Positions 6,015-13,663 of a stretch of 16,980 nt of DNA are shown piece after piece. Origin of the DNA: an uncultured Chthoniobacterales bacterium. GTDB lineage: Bacteria; Verrucomicrobiota; Verrucomicrobiia; Chthoniobacterales; UBA10450. Below the pieces are notes generated by a model. It had not been told where the DNA came from. It worked only from the letters and a program-made list of their open reading frames with translations, and did not search any database. The DNA lies in NCBI GenBank assembly GCA_955652255.1, contig CATPAW010000082.1, positions 1-16,980 of the forward strand. The letters run 5' to 3'. The position numbers and the translations under genes are program-made. Within the stretch, counting starts at the first letter, position 1, and the number at the start of each line of letters is the position of its first letter.

Positions 6015-6037
6015 TGGAGGAAAGTGGGTTAGAATGG
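6001..6037 (+). promoter_or_regulatory. MraZ-box array upstream of mraZ
   Basis: Repeats with an exact 10-bp period begin at 6001 (GAGGTGG), 6011 (AAAGTGG), 6021 (AAAGTGG) and 6031 (AGAATGG), each separated by 3 bp. Known MraZ operators are tandem GTGG-type boxes with this period, bound by the ring-shaped MraZ oligomer to control the dcw operon. The array lies 20 bp before the mraZ start and covers the predicted -10/start region. Confidence 0.78.
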
Positions 6038-6056
6038 ATCAGTTCTCCTCCCGCAA

Positions 6057-6512
6057 ATGGATACGCTGGCTTCCTCCGAAATTTTCTACGCGGGTGAGTT
6101 TCGTCATTCGATCGATGATAAAAACCGGATCACCATTCCCGCACGCTGGCGTCGCGGCACGAGCCAGGAATTTATTCTTTTGCCGGAAGCGAATCATCAG
6201 TTTCTCCTCGTCATGTCGCCGGAGGAGTTTGCCCGCATGAGCGCGGCGGCCGAATCCGATCCGAAGGTGTCCGCCCGAGATCGCCGCGTGTTTTTGCGCC
6301 AACTTCATTCTCGCTCACAACACGGGGCTCCCGACCGGCAAGGGCGTCTCGTTTTGCCCGAAGAGCTTTGCAAAAAAGTTGGGTTGAAAGGGGAGGTTGC
6401 GCTTGTCGGCGGGCGCGGACGTTTTGAAATTTGGAATTTGCAGCGCTGGAAGCGCGCGCATGAGGAGGAAACGCCCACTTACCAGCATGTCGCGAACGTG
6501 ATCGGTTTGTAG
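6057..6512 (+). CDS. mraZ: Transcriptional regulator MraZ
   Basis: The 151-residue protein has two tandem SpoVT/AbrB-like half-domains, the hallmark of MraZ. The first (about 11-55) carries SIDDKNRITIPARW with the DKNR loop at 21-24. The second (about 83-128) carries APDRQGRLVLPEEL at 91-104. Known role: a DNA-binding oligomeric ring that autoregulates the dcw cluster through the repeats found directly upstream. The start ATG at 6057 gives the usual short N-terminus; no Shine-Dalgarno sequence precedes it, and CTCCTCC just upstream is complementary to GGAGGA at 6016-6021. An ATG at 6034 is in another frame. It is the first gene of the cluster, followed 96 bp later by rsmH. Confidence 0.95.
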   Translation: MDTLASSEIFYAGEFRHSIDDKNRITIPARWRRGTSQEFILLPEANHQFLLVMSPEEFARMSAAAESDPKVSARDRRVFLRQLHSRSQHGAPDRQGRLVLPEELCKKVGLKGEVALVGGRGRFEIWNLQRWKRAHEEETPTYQHVANVIGL

Positions 6513-6551
6513 GCAACGTGACCCGCGGACAATATGAATGCTTTGTTGTTT

Positions 6552-6584
6552 GAGCGGCCGGTCTGGTTCGCGACCGGTCCGCTC
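6552..6584 (+). other. Strong hairpin in the mraZ-rsmH spacer
   Basis: GAGCGGCCGGTC (6552-6563) pairs with GACCGGTCCGCTC (6572-6584) around an 8-nt loop, giving 12 base pairs with one bulged base. No T-tract follows. It ends 9 nt before the rsmH Shine-Dalgarno sequence and could influence processing or partial read-through between mraZ and the rest of the operon. Confidence 0.55.
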
Positions 6585-6593
6585 GTTCTCGAA

Positions 6594-6600
6594 GAGGAGG
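6594..6600 (+). promoter_or_regulatory. Ribosome binding site deciding the rsmH start
   Basis: GAGGAGG lies 8 nt before ATG 6609. The upstream in-frame ATG at 6534 has no such site and would add 25 residues not typical of RsmH. Confidence 0.75.
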
Positions 6601-6608
6601 CGCAAGAA

Positions 6609-7535
6609 ATGGAGGATGTCACCTATCACCGGCCCGTGCTCGCGGCCGAAGTAGTGGAGTTGCTCGCGCCGCGGCCGGGCTCCCTTGTTGTCGATGCAAC
6701 CTGCGGCGACGGCGGCCACAGCGAAGCAATCCTGGGAACCGGCGCCGATGTGCTGGCGTTGGATCAAGATCCCGAGGCGATTCAACACGCGACTGATCGA
6801 TTGGCCCGGTTCGGCCGGCGCGTCACCTTTCGGCGGGCAAATTTTCGTCATGTGGACAAAGTTCTCGACCAGATTGGGATCGCGACAATCGGAGGTGCGC
6901 TTCTCGATCTTGGCGTGTCGTCGCGGCAACTCGAAAATGCGCAGCGCGGTTTCAGCATGATGCGAAACGGGCCGCTTGATATGCGAATGGATCCGCAAAA
7001 TGTTGTGACCGCAGCCAGCATCGTTAACAACTACACCGGGGAAGAACTCACTCGCTTATTCCGTGATCTCGGGGAGGAACCGGCCGCGCGGCGCATCGCC
7101 AGTTTGATTGTCAAGGAGCGCAAAAGCGCGCCGTTCGAGGAAACGCTTTCGCTTGCGCGCACAATCGAAAAAGTCGTGGGGCGCCACGGCCGGCGTCATC
7201 CGGCTACGCAAGTCTTTCAAGCGCTGCGCATAGAAGTGAATGATGAGCTTGGCGCACTCGCAGGTGGCCTGCGCATCTTGACTGACCGTCTCGAGCCCGG
7301 CGCGCGCATCGCCGTTATCGCATTTCATTCTCTTGAAGATCGCATCGTGAAAAATTTCTTGCGCGATCGTAGTCGGGAATGGCTGGACCGCCCGGAGTGG
7401 CCGGCGCAGCGACGCAATCCCGAATATGATCTGAAATTGATCACGCCCAAACCGGTCGAACCGGGAGAAGAAGAGCAGCGTGCCAATCCACGCTCGCGCA
7501 GCGCAAAATTGCGCGTCGCCGAGAAAATCGAATGA
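6609..7535 (+). CDS. rsmH: 16S rRNA (cytosine(1402)-N4)-methyltransferase RsmH
   Basis: It transfers a methyl group from SAM to N4 of C1402 in the ribosomal decoding centre. The 308-residue product is close to the E. coli length (313). Class I methyltransferase motif I reads VVDATCGDGGHS (27-38). Family blocks follow: LDLGVSSRQL (99-108), GPLDMRMD (121-128), HPATQVFQALRIEVNDEL (197-214) and IAFHSLEDRIVK (237-248). The N-terminus YHRPVLAAEVVELL is typical and supports the start at 6609, backed by a strong ribosome binding site. The frame is also open up to ATG 6534. Its TGA overlaps the ftsL start (ATGA, 7532-7535). As in most bacteria it is second in the dcw cluster, after mraZ. Confidence 0.96.
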   Translation: MEDVTYHRPVLAAEVVELLAPRPGSLVVDATCGDGGHSEAILGTGADVLALDQDPEAIQHATDRLARFGRRVTFRRANFRHVDKVLDQIGIATIGGALLDLGVSSRQLENAQRGFSMMRNGPLDMRMDPQNVVTAASIVNNYTGEELTRLFRDLGEEPAARRIASLIVKERKSAPFEETLSLARTIEKVVGRHGRRHPATQVFQALRIEVNDELGALAGGLRILTDRLEPGARIAVIAFHSLEDRIVKNFLRDRSREWLDRPEWPAQRRNPEYDLKLITPKPVEPGEEEQRANPRSRSAKLRVAEKIE

Positions 7536-7900
7536 GCCGGTCCCGCCGAAAGAATTGGAACACGGTCGACGCGCCATCGTTGGCGCGCTGGATTGTGTTA
7601 ACCGCCTTTCTCGCGCTCACCGGACTCAGTTACGTCTATTTGATTCTGCAGCTTTATCATCTCGGCGACCGCAAGAAAGCGCTGGAGAACGACCTAGCGA
7701 GTCTTCGCACCCAAAACGACGTCGCCAGCGCACAAATCGCCGCATTCACGTCGCGCTCGGCGTTGCAGCGTCGTTTAAAGGAAGGGTATTTGAACATGAT
7801 ACCGATCTCTGAGCGAAACATCGTGCGACTTACCATTCCCGCGCGGCCGTCCGGTGAAGACGCGCTCCAACCCGTGGCGAATCAGCGTGCTACCAGATGA
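7532..7900 (+). CDS. ftsL: FtsL-like cell division protein
   Basis: The 122-residue bitopic protein has a basic cytoplasmic N-terminus (SRSRRKNW), one membrane helix at about 19-42 and a predicted coiled coil at about 45-85 (DRKKALENDLASLRTQND and onward). This is the architecture of FtsL/FtsB-type divisome subunits, whose sequences are too variable for firm naming. Position between rsmH and ftsI, overlapping each by 4 bp, is exactly where ftsL sits in other dcw clusters and is the main reason for the call. Known role: with FtsB and FtsQ it activates the FtsW-FtsI synthase at the septum. A Pro-rich tail after residue 100 looks disordered. Confidence 0.78.
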   Translation: MSRSRRKNWNTVDAPSLARWIVLTAFLALTGLSYVYLILQLYHLGDRKKALENDLASLRTQNDVASAQIAAFTSRSALQRRLKEGYLNMIPISERNIVRLTIPARPSGEDALQPVANQRATR

Positions 7901-9660
7901 AGTGGAACAGCCGGATTCGTTGCGCGCTCGTTTGTCTCGTCTTTATCGCCCTCTTCAGCGGTTTTTCTTTTCGCTTGATTTATCTGCAGATGATCAAGCA
8001 CGACGAATACGCCGGGCTTGCCGCTGAAAAACATGTTTACAAACAAATCATCTGCGCGGAGCGCGGCGCGATTTTCGACGCGAACAACGAGGTCCTTGCG
8101 CACAACGTGCCCGTCGAGACGGTCGTGGCTGACGCGACGCATCTCAACAATCTTGATGCGATTGTCGATCTCGTCAGCGATGAGCTAAGACTTCCCGCGC
8201 GCGAGCTTGCGGAAAAATTACACGGTGATCGCCGTTACATCGTGATCAAACGCGAGGTGCCGGAGGTAGTGGCCGATGCGCTGCGCGAAAAACTGCGCAG
8301 CCAAAATTTGCGCGGCATCTATTTGGAACACGACGCCACTCGGATTTATCCAAATGGTTCCATGCTTTGTCATGTGATCGGATTCACCGATTTCGAACAT
8401 CACGGTATCCAGGGCGTGGAAGCGTCGATGGAAGAATATCTGCACGGACAAGACGGCTACCGTTACATCGAGCATAATCGCGCCGGCCAGGAAATCGTGC
8501 TCTATCGGGGACAGGAGCGCGCCTCGCGCAACGGCTATCAGATCCATCTGACGGTTGATCTTCATCTGCAGAATATCGTCGAAAACGAAATCGACGCTGC
8601 CATGCGTGAATACACGCCTACCAAGGCGACGATTATTCTGATGCGGCCGCAAACCGGCGAGATTCTGGCAATGGCGAACCGGCCGCACTTCGATTTGAAC
8701 CTGCGCTCGCAAGCCGAACCGGAACAAATGAAAAACCGCGCCATCATCGACATGATGGAGCCGGGTTCCACTTTTAAGATTGTGACGGCCGCGGCGGCGC
8801 TCAATGAAAAAAAGGTGCGCCCTGATTCCATGATCTTTTGTGAAAACGGCGTCTGGAATTTTGGCGGAGCGGCGCTGCACGATCATCGGCCATTCGCGGA
8901 TTTGAGTGTGAAAGACATTCTGGTGAAATCGAGTAACATCGGAGCGGCCAAACTCGCACTTAGCGTCGGCGATCAAAAATTCTACGAATACATCCGTCGG
9001 TTTGGATTTGGCGAGCGGACGGGGATTGAGCTTCCTGGAGAGATCAGCGGACGGATTCGTTCGCCGCAATTCTGGAGCAAAATCTCAATCACCCGGATTC
9101 CGATGGGCCACGAAATTGGAGTGACGCCGCTGCAGATGACGGTGGCCATGGCGGCGATTGCCAACGGCGGCAAATTGATCACTCCGCGCATCGTAAAATC
9201 GATCGCCACCGATGAGGGCAAAACGATCAGCTCACTTTCGCCGGTCGTTTTGCGCCAGGTTATTTCTCCCCAGACGGCCAGAGAGATAGGTGATGCACTG
9301 CGCGGTGTCGTGAGCGATCGCGGCACCGCCGCGGCCGCGGCCATTCCCGGCTTTACCATCGCCGGGAAAACCGGCACCGCACAAAAAGTCGATCCAAAAG
9401 GCGGTTACGAACAAGGAAAGTATGTCGTTTCCTTCAGCGGTTATGTGCCGGCTGATCATCCCGAATTTGTGGGCCTTGTTGTGCTGGACAATGCCCACAC
9501 GAGCAAACCGGAGTTGAATTACGGCGGGCTCGTTGCGGGTCCAATTTTTGCCCGGATCGGCGAGAAAGCGGCGCGCTATCTCGATCTTCAACCGCGCGAG
9601 GAAATTCGCAAAGCTCTGCCGGTGGAGCGAGTTGCCTTAACTAATGCCTCACACCATTGA
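7897..9660 (+). CDS. ftsI: Septal peptidoglycan transpeptidase FtsI (class B penicillin-binding protein)
   Basis: The 587-residue class B PBP cross-links peptidoglycan at the division site, working with FtsW. A single N-terminal membrane helix (about 8-30) is followed by the PBP dimerisation domain (RGAIFDANNEVLA, 56-68) and the transpeptidase domain. The three active-site motifs are intact: STFK with the acylated Ser291, SSN at 345-347 and KTGT at 491-494. No PASTA domain is present. It starts within the ftsL stop (4-bp overlap) and lies 28 bp before murE, as in standard dcw order. An elongation-type PBP2 is the alternative, but position next to ftsL and murE argues for FtsI. Confidence 0.94.
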   Translation: MKWNSRIRCALVCLVFIALFSGFSFRLIYLQMIKHDEYAGLAAEKHVYKQIICAERGAIFDANNEVLAHNVPVETVVADATHLNNLDAIVDLVSDELRLPARELAEKLHGDRRYIVIKREVPEVVADALREKLRSQNLRGIYLEHDATRIYPNGSMLCHVIGFTDFEHHGIQGVEASMEEYLHGQDGYRYIEHNRAGQEIVLYRGQERASRNGYQIHLTVDLHLQNIVENEIDAAMREYTPTKATIILMRPQTGEILAMANRPHFDLNLRSQAEPEQMKNRAIIDMMEPGSTFKIVTAAAALNEKKVRPDSMIFCENGVWNFGGAALHDHRPFADLSVKDILVKSSNIGAAKLALSVGDQKFYEYIRRFGFGERTGIELPGEISGRIRSPQFWSKISITRIPMGHEIGVTPLQMTVAMAAIANGGKLITPRIVKSIATDEGKTISSLSPVVLRQVISPQTAREIGDALRGVVSDRGTAAAAAIPGFTIAGKTGTAQKVDPKGGYEQGKYVVSFSGYVPADHPEFVGLVVLDNAHTSKPELNYGGLVAGPIFARIGEKAARYLDLQPREEIRKALPVERVALTNASHH

Positions 9661-9688
9661 GCGCCTTGCGCCTGGATGCTGAACTCTC

Positions 9689-11167
9689 ATGCAGCTCAAA
9701 ACTCTTGCCGGAGCAATTCCAATCCGTCAGCTCATCGGGACGCTTGATCGCACAGTGGAAAGTATCGCGTATGACTCGCGGCGAGTGCAAAAAAACGGCC
9801 TCTTCGTGGCGTTGCGGGGAGCGAAAAATGACGGACACGAATTCATCGGCCAAGCCATCGAAAAAGGCGCGGCCGTGATCGTCGCGGAGCGTGAAGAGAA
9901 ACATCCTCGCGCCACCTGCGTCATCGTCGAGAATACGCGCAGTGCGCTGGCCGATCTTGCCGCAACTTTTTACGGCCGGCCGGCGCAGTCATTAAAACTC
10001 GCCGCGGTCACCGGCACCAATGGAAAAACCACCACCACCTTTCTCATCAAACAAATCTGCGAAAAAGCGGGCTTGCGTTGCGGTTTGATTGGGACAGTGC
10101 GGTATGAAATCGGTGAGCGCATTTTGCCCGCCATACGCACGACTCCGGAATCGCTCGATGTGCAGGAGTTGCTCGCGCAAATCGCGAACGCCGGTTGTCG
10201 GGCTGCGGCCCTGGAAGTTTCTTCTCATGCGCTCGCGCAGGATCGCACCCGTGCGCTCGAGTGGGACGTCGCGGTCTTCAACAATCTCACTCAGGACCAT
10301 CTCGATTTTCACGGCACGATGGAGAATTACTTCGAATCAAAGATGAAGCTCTTTACCCAATTGGCGCAGCAACAACAAAAACGAAAGCCGGTCGCAGTCG
10401 TGAACATTGACGATCGTTACGGCGAACAACTCCTCGCCAAGATCGACAAGAGCACCTTGGTCGTCACTTTTGGAATGGGCGTGCGCGCAGATTTTCGCGC
10501 GTCAAATTACCGGATGGACTTTAGCGGCACATCCTATCAACTCGACGCGCGTGGCAAAAGTTATCTGGTGCGCCTGCCGCTCATCGGCCGGTTCAATGTC
10601 GCCAACTCGATGGCGGCGCTGGCCGCCGCGAACGCGCTTGGCCTCAAGCTGCGCGAAGCCGTTCTCAGTCTTGGCAAATCGCCGCAAGTTCCGGGCCGGC
10701 TTGAAATGGTCCCGGCAAAACGGCAATTCCAGGTTTTTGTCGATTACGCGCACACGCCCGATGCGCTGCTGAACGTGCTCAAAACCTTGCGCGAACTCGG
10801 ACCGCGTCGGTTGGTTGTCGTGTTTGGCTGTGGCGGCGATCGCGACCGGCAGAAGCGTCCGCTCATGGGCGCGGTCGTGGATCGACATGCTGATTACGCG
10901 ATCGTCACTACCGATAATCCACGCAAAGAAGACCCGGCTGCCATTATCGCGGAAGTCGAGAAAGGTTTTCACTCCAATCATTATGAGAAAATTGTCGATC
11001 GCACGAAAGCGATCGCGCGCGCCATTGAGCTGGCCCAATCGCGCGACATTGTGTTGATCGCGGGCAAAGGGCACGAAACTTATCAGGAGTTCGCCGATCA
11101 CACCGTGCCGTTTGATGATATTCAAGTTGCGCGCCGCGCGATCGAGGACCGTCCGGTGGAGTTTTAG
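9689..11167 (+). CDS. murE: UDP-N-acetylmuramoyl-L-alanyl-D-glutamate-2,6-diaminopimelate ligase
   Basis: This cytoplasmic ATP-dependent ligase adds the third residue of the stem peptide. The 492-residue product shows the Mur-ligase P-loop GTNGKTTTT (109-117), the UDP-substrate loop TTPES (151-155), EVSSHAL (176-182), and YFESKMKLF with Lys218 as the likely carbamylated lysine. DNPR at 409-412 is the specificity motif for meso-diaminopimelate; lysine-adding enzymes have a different sequence there. The substrate call is therefore well supported. No strong ribosome binding site precedes the ATG, which lies 28 bp after ftsI. The stop TAG is directly followed by the murF ATG with no gap. Confidence 0.96.
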   Translation: MQLKTLAGAIPIRQLIGTLDRTVESIAYDSRRVQKNGLFVALRGAKNDGHEFIGQAIEKGAAVIVAEREEKHPRATCVIVENTRSALADLAATFYGRPAQSLKLAAVTGTNGKTTTTFLIKQICEKAGLRCGLIGTVRYEIGERILPAIRTTPESLDVQELLAQIANAGCRAAALEVSSHALAQDRTRALEWDVAVFNNLTQDHLDFHGTMENYFESKMKLFTQLAQQQQKRKPVAVVNIDDRYGEQLLAKIDKSTLVVTFGMGVRADFRASNYRMDFSGTSYQLDARGKSYLVRLPLIGRFNVANSMAALAAANALGLKLREAVLSLGKSPQVPGRLEMVPAKRQFQVFVDYAHTPDALLNVLKTLRELGPRRLVVVFGCGGDRDRQKRPLMGAVVDRHADYAIVTTDNPRKEDPAAIIAEVEKGFHSNHYEKIVDRTKAIARAIELAQSRDIVLIAGKGHETYQEFADHTVPFDDIQVARRAIEDRPVEF

Positions 11168-12562
11168 ATGAATCGATTATCGATCTTTCAAATTGCTGAA
11201 TTTGCAGGCGCTTCCGTCTCCGCCGGAGAGGGAAATATTTCCATCGACAAGATCAGCACCGATTCACGCACCCTGAACCGAGGCGAATTGTTTGTCGCTT
11301 TGCGCGGGGAGAATTTCGATGGACACAAATTCGCCGCCGCCGCCGTTAAAGCCGGCGCCGCCGGCGTGATTGTCGATCTTGGCTGGAGCGGAAAAGTTTC
11401 ACAGAACGTCGCGATCATTCGCATCGAAGACACTTTGCAGGCCTACCAGAACCTGGCCGCGAACTACCGGAAATCGCTCCCGCTTCGTGTCGTGGCGATC
11501 ACCGGGAGCAATGGCAAAACGAGCACGAAAGATTTTGCCGCGGCCGTTCTCGGGCGGCGTTTTCACGTGACCAAAACGGAAGCCAACTTTAACAATCACG
11601 TTGGACTTCCGCGCACCATGCTGGAGGCGGCGTCACAGGATGAGGTCGCCGTTTGGGAAATTGGCATGAATCATCCCGGCGAGGTCGCGACGCTGGCAAA
11701 ACTGGCCGCGCCGGACGCAGCCATCATTACAAACATCGGGATCGCGCACATCGAATTCATGGGCTCGCGCGACGCGATTGCGGTCGAGAAAGGCGCTCTG
11801 GCGGAAGCGATCGGGCCGCAAGGCTCGGTTATCTTAAATGCGGACGATCCGTTTACTAAAGAGATTGCCGCTCGCACGCGCGCCAAAGTGATTTTTGCCG
11901 GGACCACCACCGGGACGATTCGCGCCGGTGAAATTACACAAAGCTCGGACGGATCGGATTTTACCATTCACGAAGGAGCGCATCGCTGCCGCGCGCAATT
12001 GCCCGTGCCAGGTTTGCACATGGTGCAAAACGCCATGCTGGCTGTCGCGGCCGGTCGCGTCTTTGGTCTTTCGCTTGAGGAAAGCGCCGCTGGGCTTGCC
12101 GCCGCGCCGCTGACCAAGGCGCGTTTGCAGATCAAAGAAATTCACGGCGTGAAGTTCATCGATGACAGCTACAACGCGAATCCGGACTCGATGAAAGCGG
12201 CCCTGCGCACGCTGGTTGAACTCGATGTCGATGGAAAACGCATCGCCGTTCTCGGCGAAATGCGCGAGCTCGGCGACGAATCGGTGCGCGGTCATCGCGA
12301 AGTGGGCGAAACCGCAGCGGAACTCGGCGTCGATCAATTGATTGCTGTTGGCGAAATGGGCTCAGCGATTGCAGAAGCTGCGCAGAAAGCTGGCTTGCAA
12401 AAAGCGGCCGCGGTTAGATCGACAAATGAAGCCGCAGAGATCTTGGCCGATATTGCCGCGCCGGGCGATCTCGTGCTCATCAAGGGAAGCCGGGCCGCGC
12501 GTACCGAGCTTGTGATTGAGGAATTCGCGAACCGACAACCAACCGAAGGTATCTCCTCATGA
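11168..12562 (+). CDS. murF: UDP-N-acetylmuramoyl-tripeptide-D-alanyl-D-alanine ligase
   Basis: MurF completes the cytoplasmic precursor by adding D-Ala-D-Ala to the UDP-MurNAc-tripeptide. The 464-residue product has the three Mur-ligase domains. The N-terminal TDSRTLNRGELFVALRG segment (31-47) binds UDP-substrate. The P-loop GSNGKTSTK lies at 113-121, and NHVGLPRT at 143-150. The C-terminal DDSYNANPDSM (332-342) is highly characteristic of MurF. It starts immediately at the murE stop and ends in a 4-bp overlap with mraY, so translation of murE-murF-mraY is probably coupled. Alanine-rich stretches near 55-67 reflect local GCC repeats and nothing unusual. Confidence 0.96.
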   Translation: MNRLSIFQIAEFAGASVSAGEGNISIDKISTDSRTLNRGELFVALRGENFDGHKFAAAAVKAGAAGVIVDLGWSGKVSQNVAIIRIEDTLQAYQNLAANYRKSLPLRVVAITGSNGKTSTKDFAAAVLGRRFHVTKTEANFNNHVGLPRTMLEAASQDEVAVWEIGMNHPGEVATLAKLAAPDAAIITNIGIAHIEFMGSRDAIAVEKGALAEAIGPQGSVILNADDPFTKEIAARTRAKVIFAGTTTGTIRAGEITQSSDGSDFTIHEGAHRCRAQLPVPGLHMVQNAMLAVAAGRVFGLSLEESAAGLAAAPLTKARLQIKEIHGVKFIDDSYNANPDSMKAALRTLVELDVDGKRIAVLGEMRELGDESVRGHREVGETAAELGVDQLIAVGEMGSAIAEAAQKAGLQKAAAVRSTNEAAEILADIAAPGDLVLIKGSRAARTELVIEEFANRQPTEGISS

Positions 12563-13659
12563 TGTATTACCTTCATCGGTTCAGCGACCAGTTCATCGGC
12601 TTCAACGTTTTCTCTTATGTGACCTTTCGCTCAGTGGCGGCCGCGGTCACCGCTTTCGTCATCTCGCTCATCTTCGGAAATTTCGTCATCCGCAAACTTA
12701 CGGCGCTCAAGTTGGGCCAGCCGATTCGCCTGGCAGCGGAAGTCCATCGGCTGGCGGAGTTGCACGGCGGCAAGCAGGGAACGCCAACGATGGGCGGCGT
12801 GCTGATCATCGGCGCCGTTGTTCTTTCCAGCATTCTCTGGGCGCGGCCGGACAATCGCTTCGTCTGGCTCGCCTTATTCACCATGCTTTATCTTGGCGCG
12901 CTCGGCTTTATCGATGATTACCTCAAGGTCGCGAAGAAAAAGTCGGCCGGTATTAGCGGGCGCTACAAGCTTTTCTTCCAAATCATTCTGGCGCTGATCG
13001 TCACGGCTGTTTTTCTCACCAGTCCCTTGCTCGAAGTGCAGGCGCGTTCGCTTTATCTGCCATTCCTTAAAGCGCCCGTTATCGCCAACATGAGTTGGTT
13101 TACTTTTCTTTTTTTCGCGCTCGTCATCGTTGGTTCGTCCAATGCCGTTAACCTGACCGACGGGCTCGATGGTCTCGCGATCGGATGCACCGTGACGGTC
13201 GCGTTTGCTTATGCGCTGCTTTCTTATGCGGCTGGAAATTTTCGCATCGCGGAATATTTGCAGGTCCCGTTTTATCCATTCACCGGTGAGCTGACGGTCG
13301 TCTGCGCGGCCCTTGTCGGCGCCGGTTTCGGATTTCTCTGGTTTAATTGTCATCCGGCGAAAGTTTTTATGGGCGACACCGGATCGCTCGCCATCGGCGG
13401 GATGATCGGCGTGGTCGCGATTTGTTGTAAGCAGGAACTACTTTTGGCGCTCGTGGGCGGAGTTTTCGTGATCGAAGCGATCTCGGTGATTTTGCAGGTG
13501 CTCAGTTTCAAACTAACAGGCCGCCGCATCTTCGCGATGTCGCCTATTCATCATCATTTCGAGCTGGTCGGGTGGAAGGAAAACACAGTCATCGTCCGCT
13601 TTTGGATTTTGTCGGGAATCTTCGCCTTGCTCGGCCTGGCGACGCTGAAGTTGAGGTAA
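12559..13659 (+). CDS. mraY: Phospho-N-acetylmuramoyl-pentapeptide-transferase
   Basis: This polytopic inner-membrane enzyme moves phospho-MurNAc-pentapeptide from UDP to undecaprenyl phosphate, making lipid I. The 366-residue protein has about ten hydrophobic helices. Conserved motifs are present: LGFIDDYLKV with Asp119-Asp120, SSNAVNLTDGLDGLAIG (193-209), FMGDTGSLAIGG (270-281) and the cytoplasmic PIHHHFELVGWKE (329-341). MraY is the target of several natural nucleoside antibiotics. It overlaps murF by 4 bp. Its 3' end carries the GAGG that serves as ribosome binding site for murD 4 bp downstream. Confidence 0.97.
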   Translation: MMYYLHRFSDQFIGFNVFSYVTFRSVAAAVTAFVISLIFGNFVIRKLTALKLGQPIRLAAEVHRLAELHGGKQGTPTMGGVLIIGAVVLSSILWARPDNRFVWLALFTMLYLGALGFIDDYLKVAKKKSAGISGRYKLFFQIILALIVTAVFLTSPLLEVQARSLYLPFLKAPVIANMSWFTFLFFALVIVGSSNAVNLTDGLDGLAIGCTVTVAFAYALLSYAAGNFRIAEYLQVPFYPFTGELTVVCAALVGAGFGFLWFNCHPAKVFMGDTGSLAIGGMIGVVAICCKQELLLALVGGVFVIEAISVILQVLSFKLTGRRIFAMSPIHHHFELVGWKENTVIVRFWILSGIFALLGLATLKLR

Positions 13660-13663
13660 ACAC

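Noticed and set aside
6534..6608. Longer rsmH start at ATG 6534
   Set aside because: It has no ribosome site, it adds residues not typical of RsmH, and it would place a strong hairpin in the coding region; ATG 6609 has GAGGAGG at good spacing.
6315..6998. 227-codon minus-strand open frame across mraZ and rsmH
   Set aside because: It is antisense to two well-supported genes and has no motif or ribosome site.
8218..9069. 283-codon minus-strand open frame opposite ftsI
   Set aside because: It lies wholly within the ftsI transpeptidase region, and no domain is visible.
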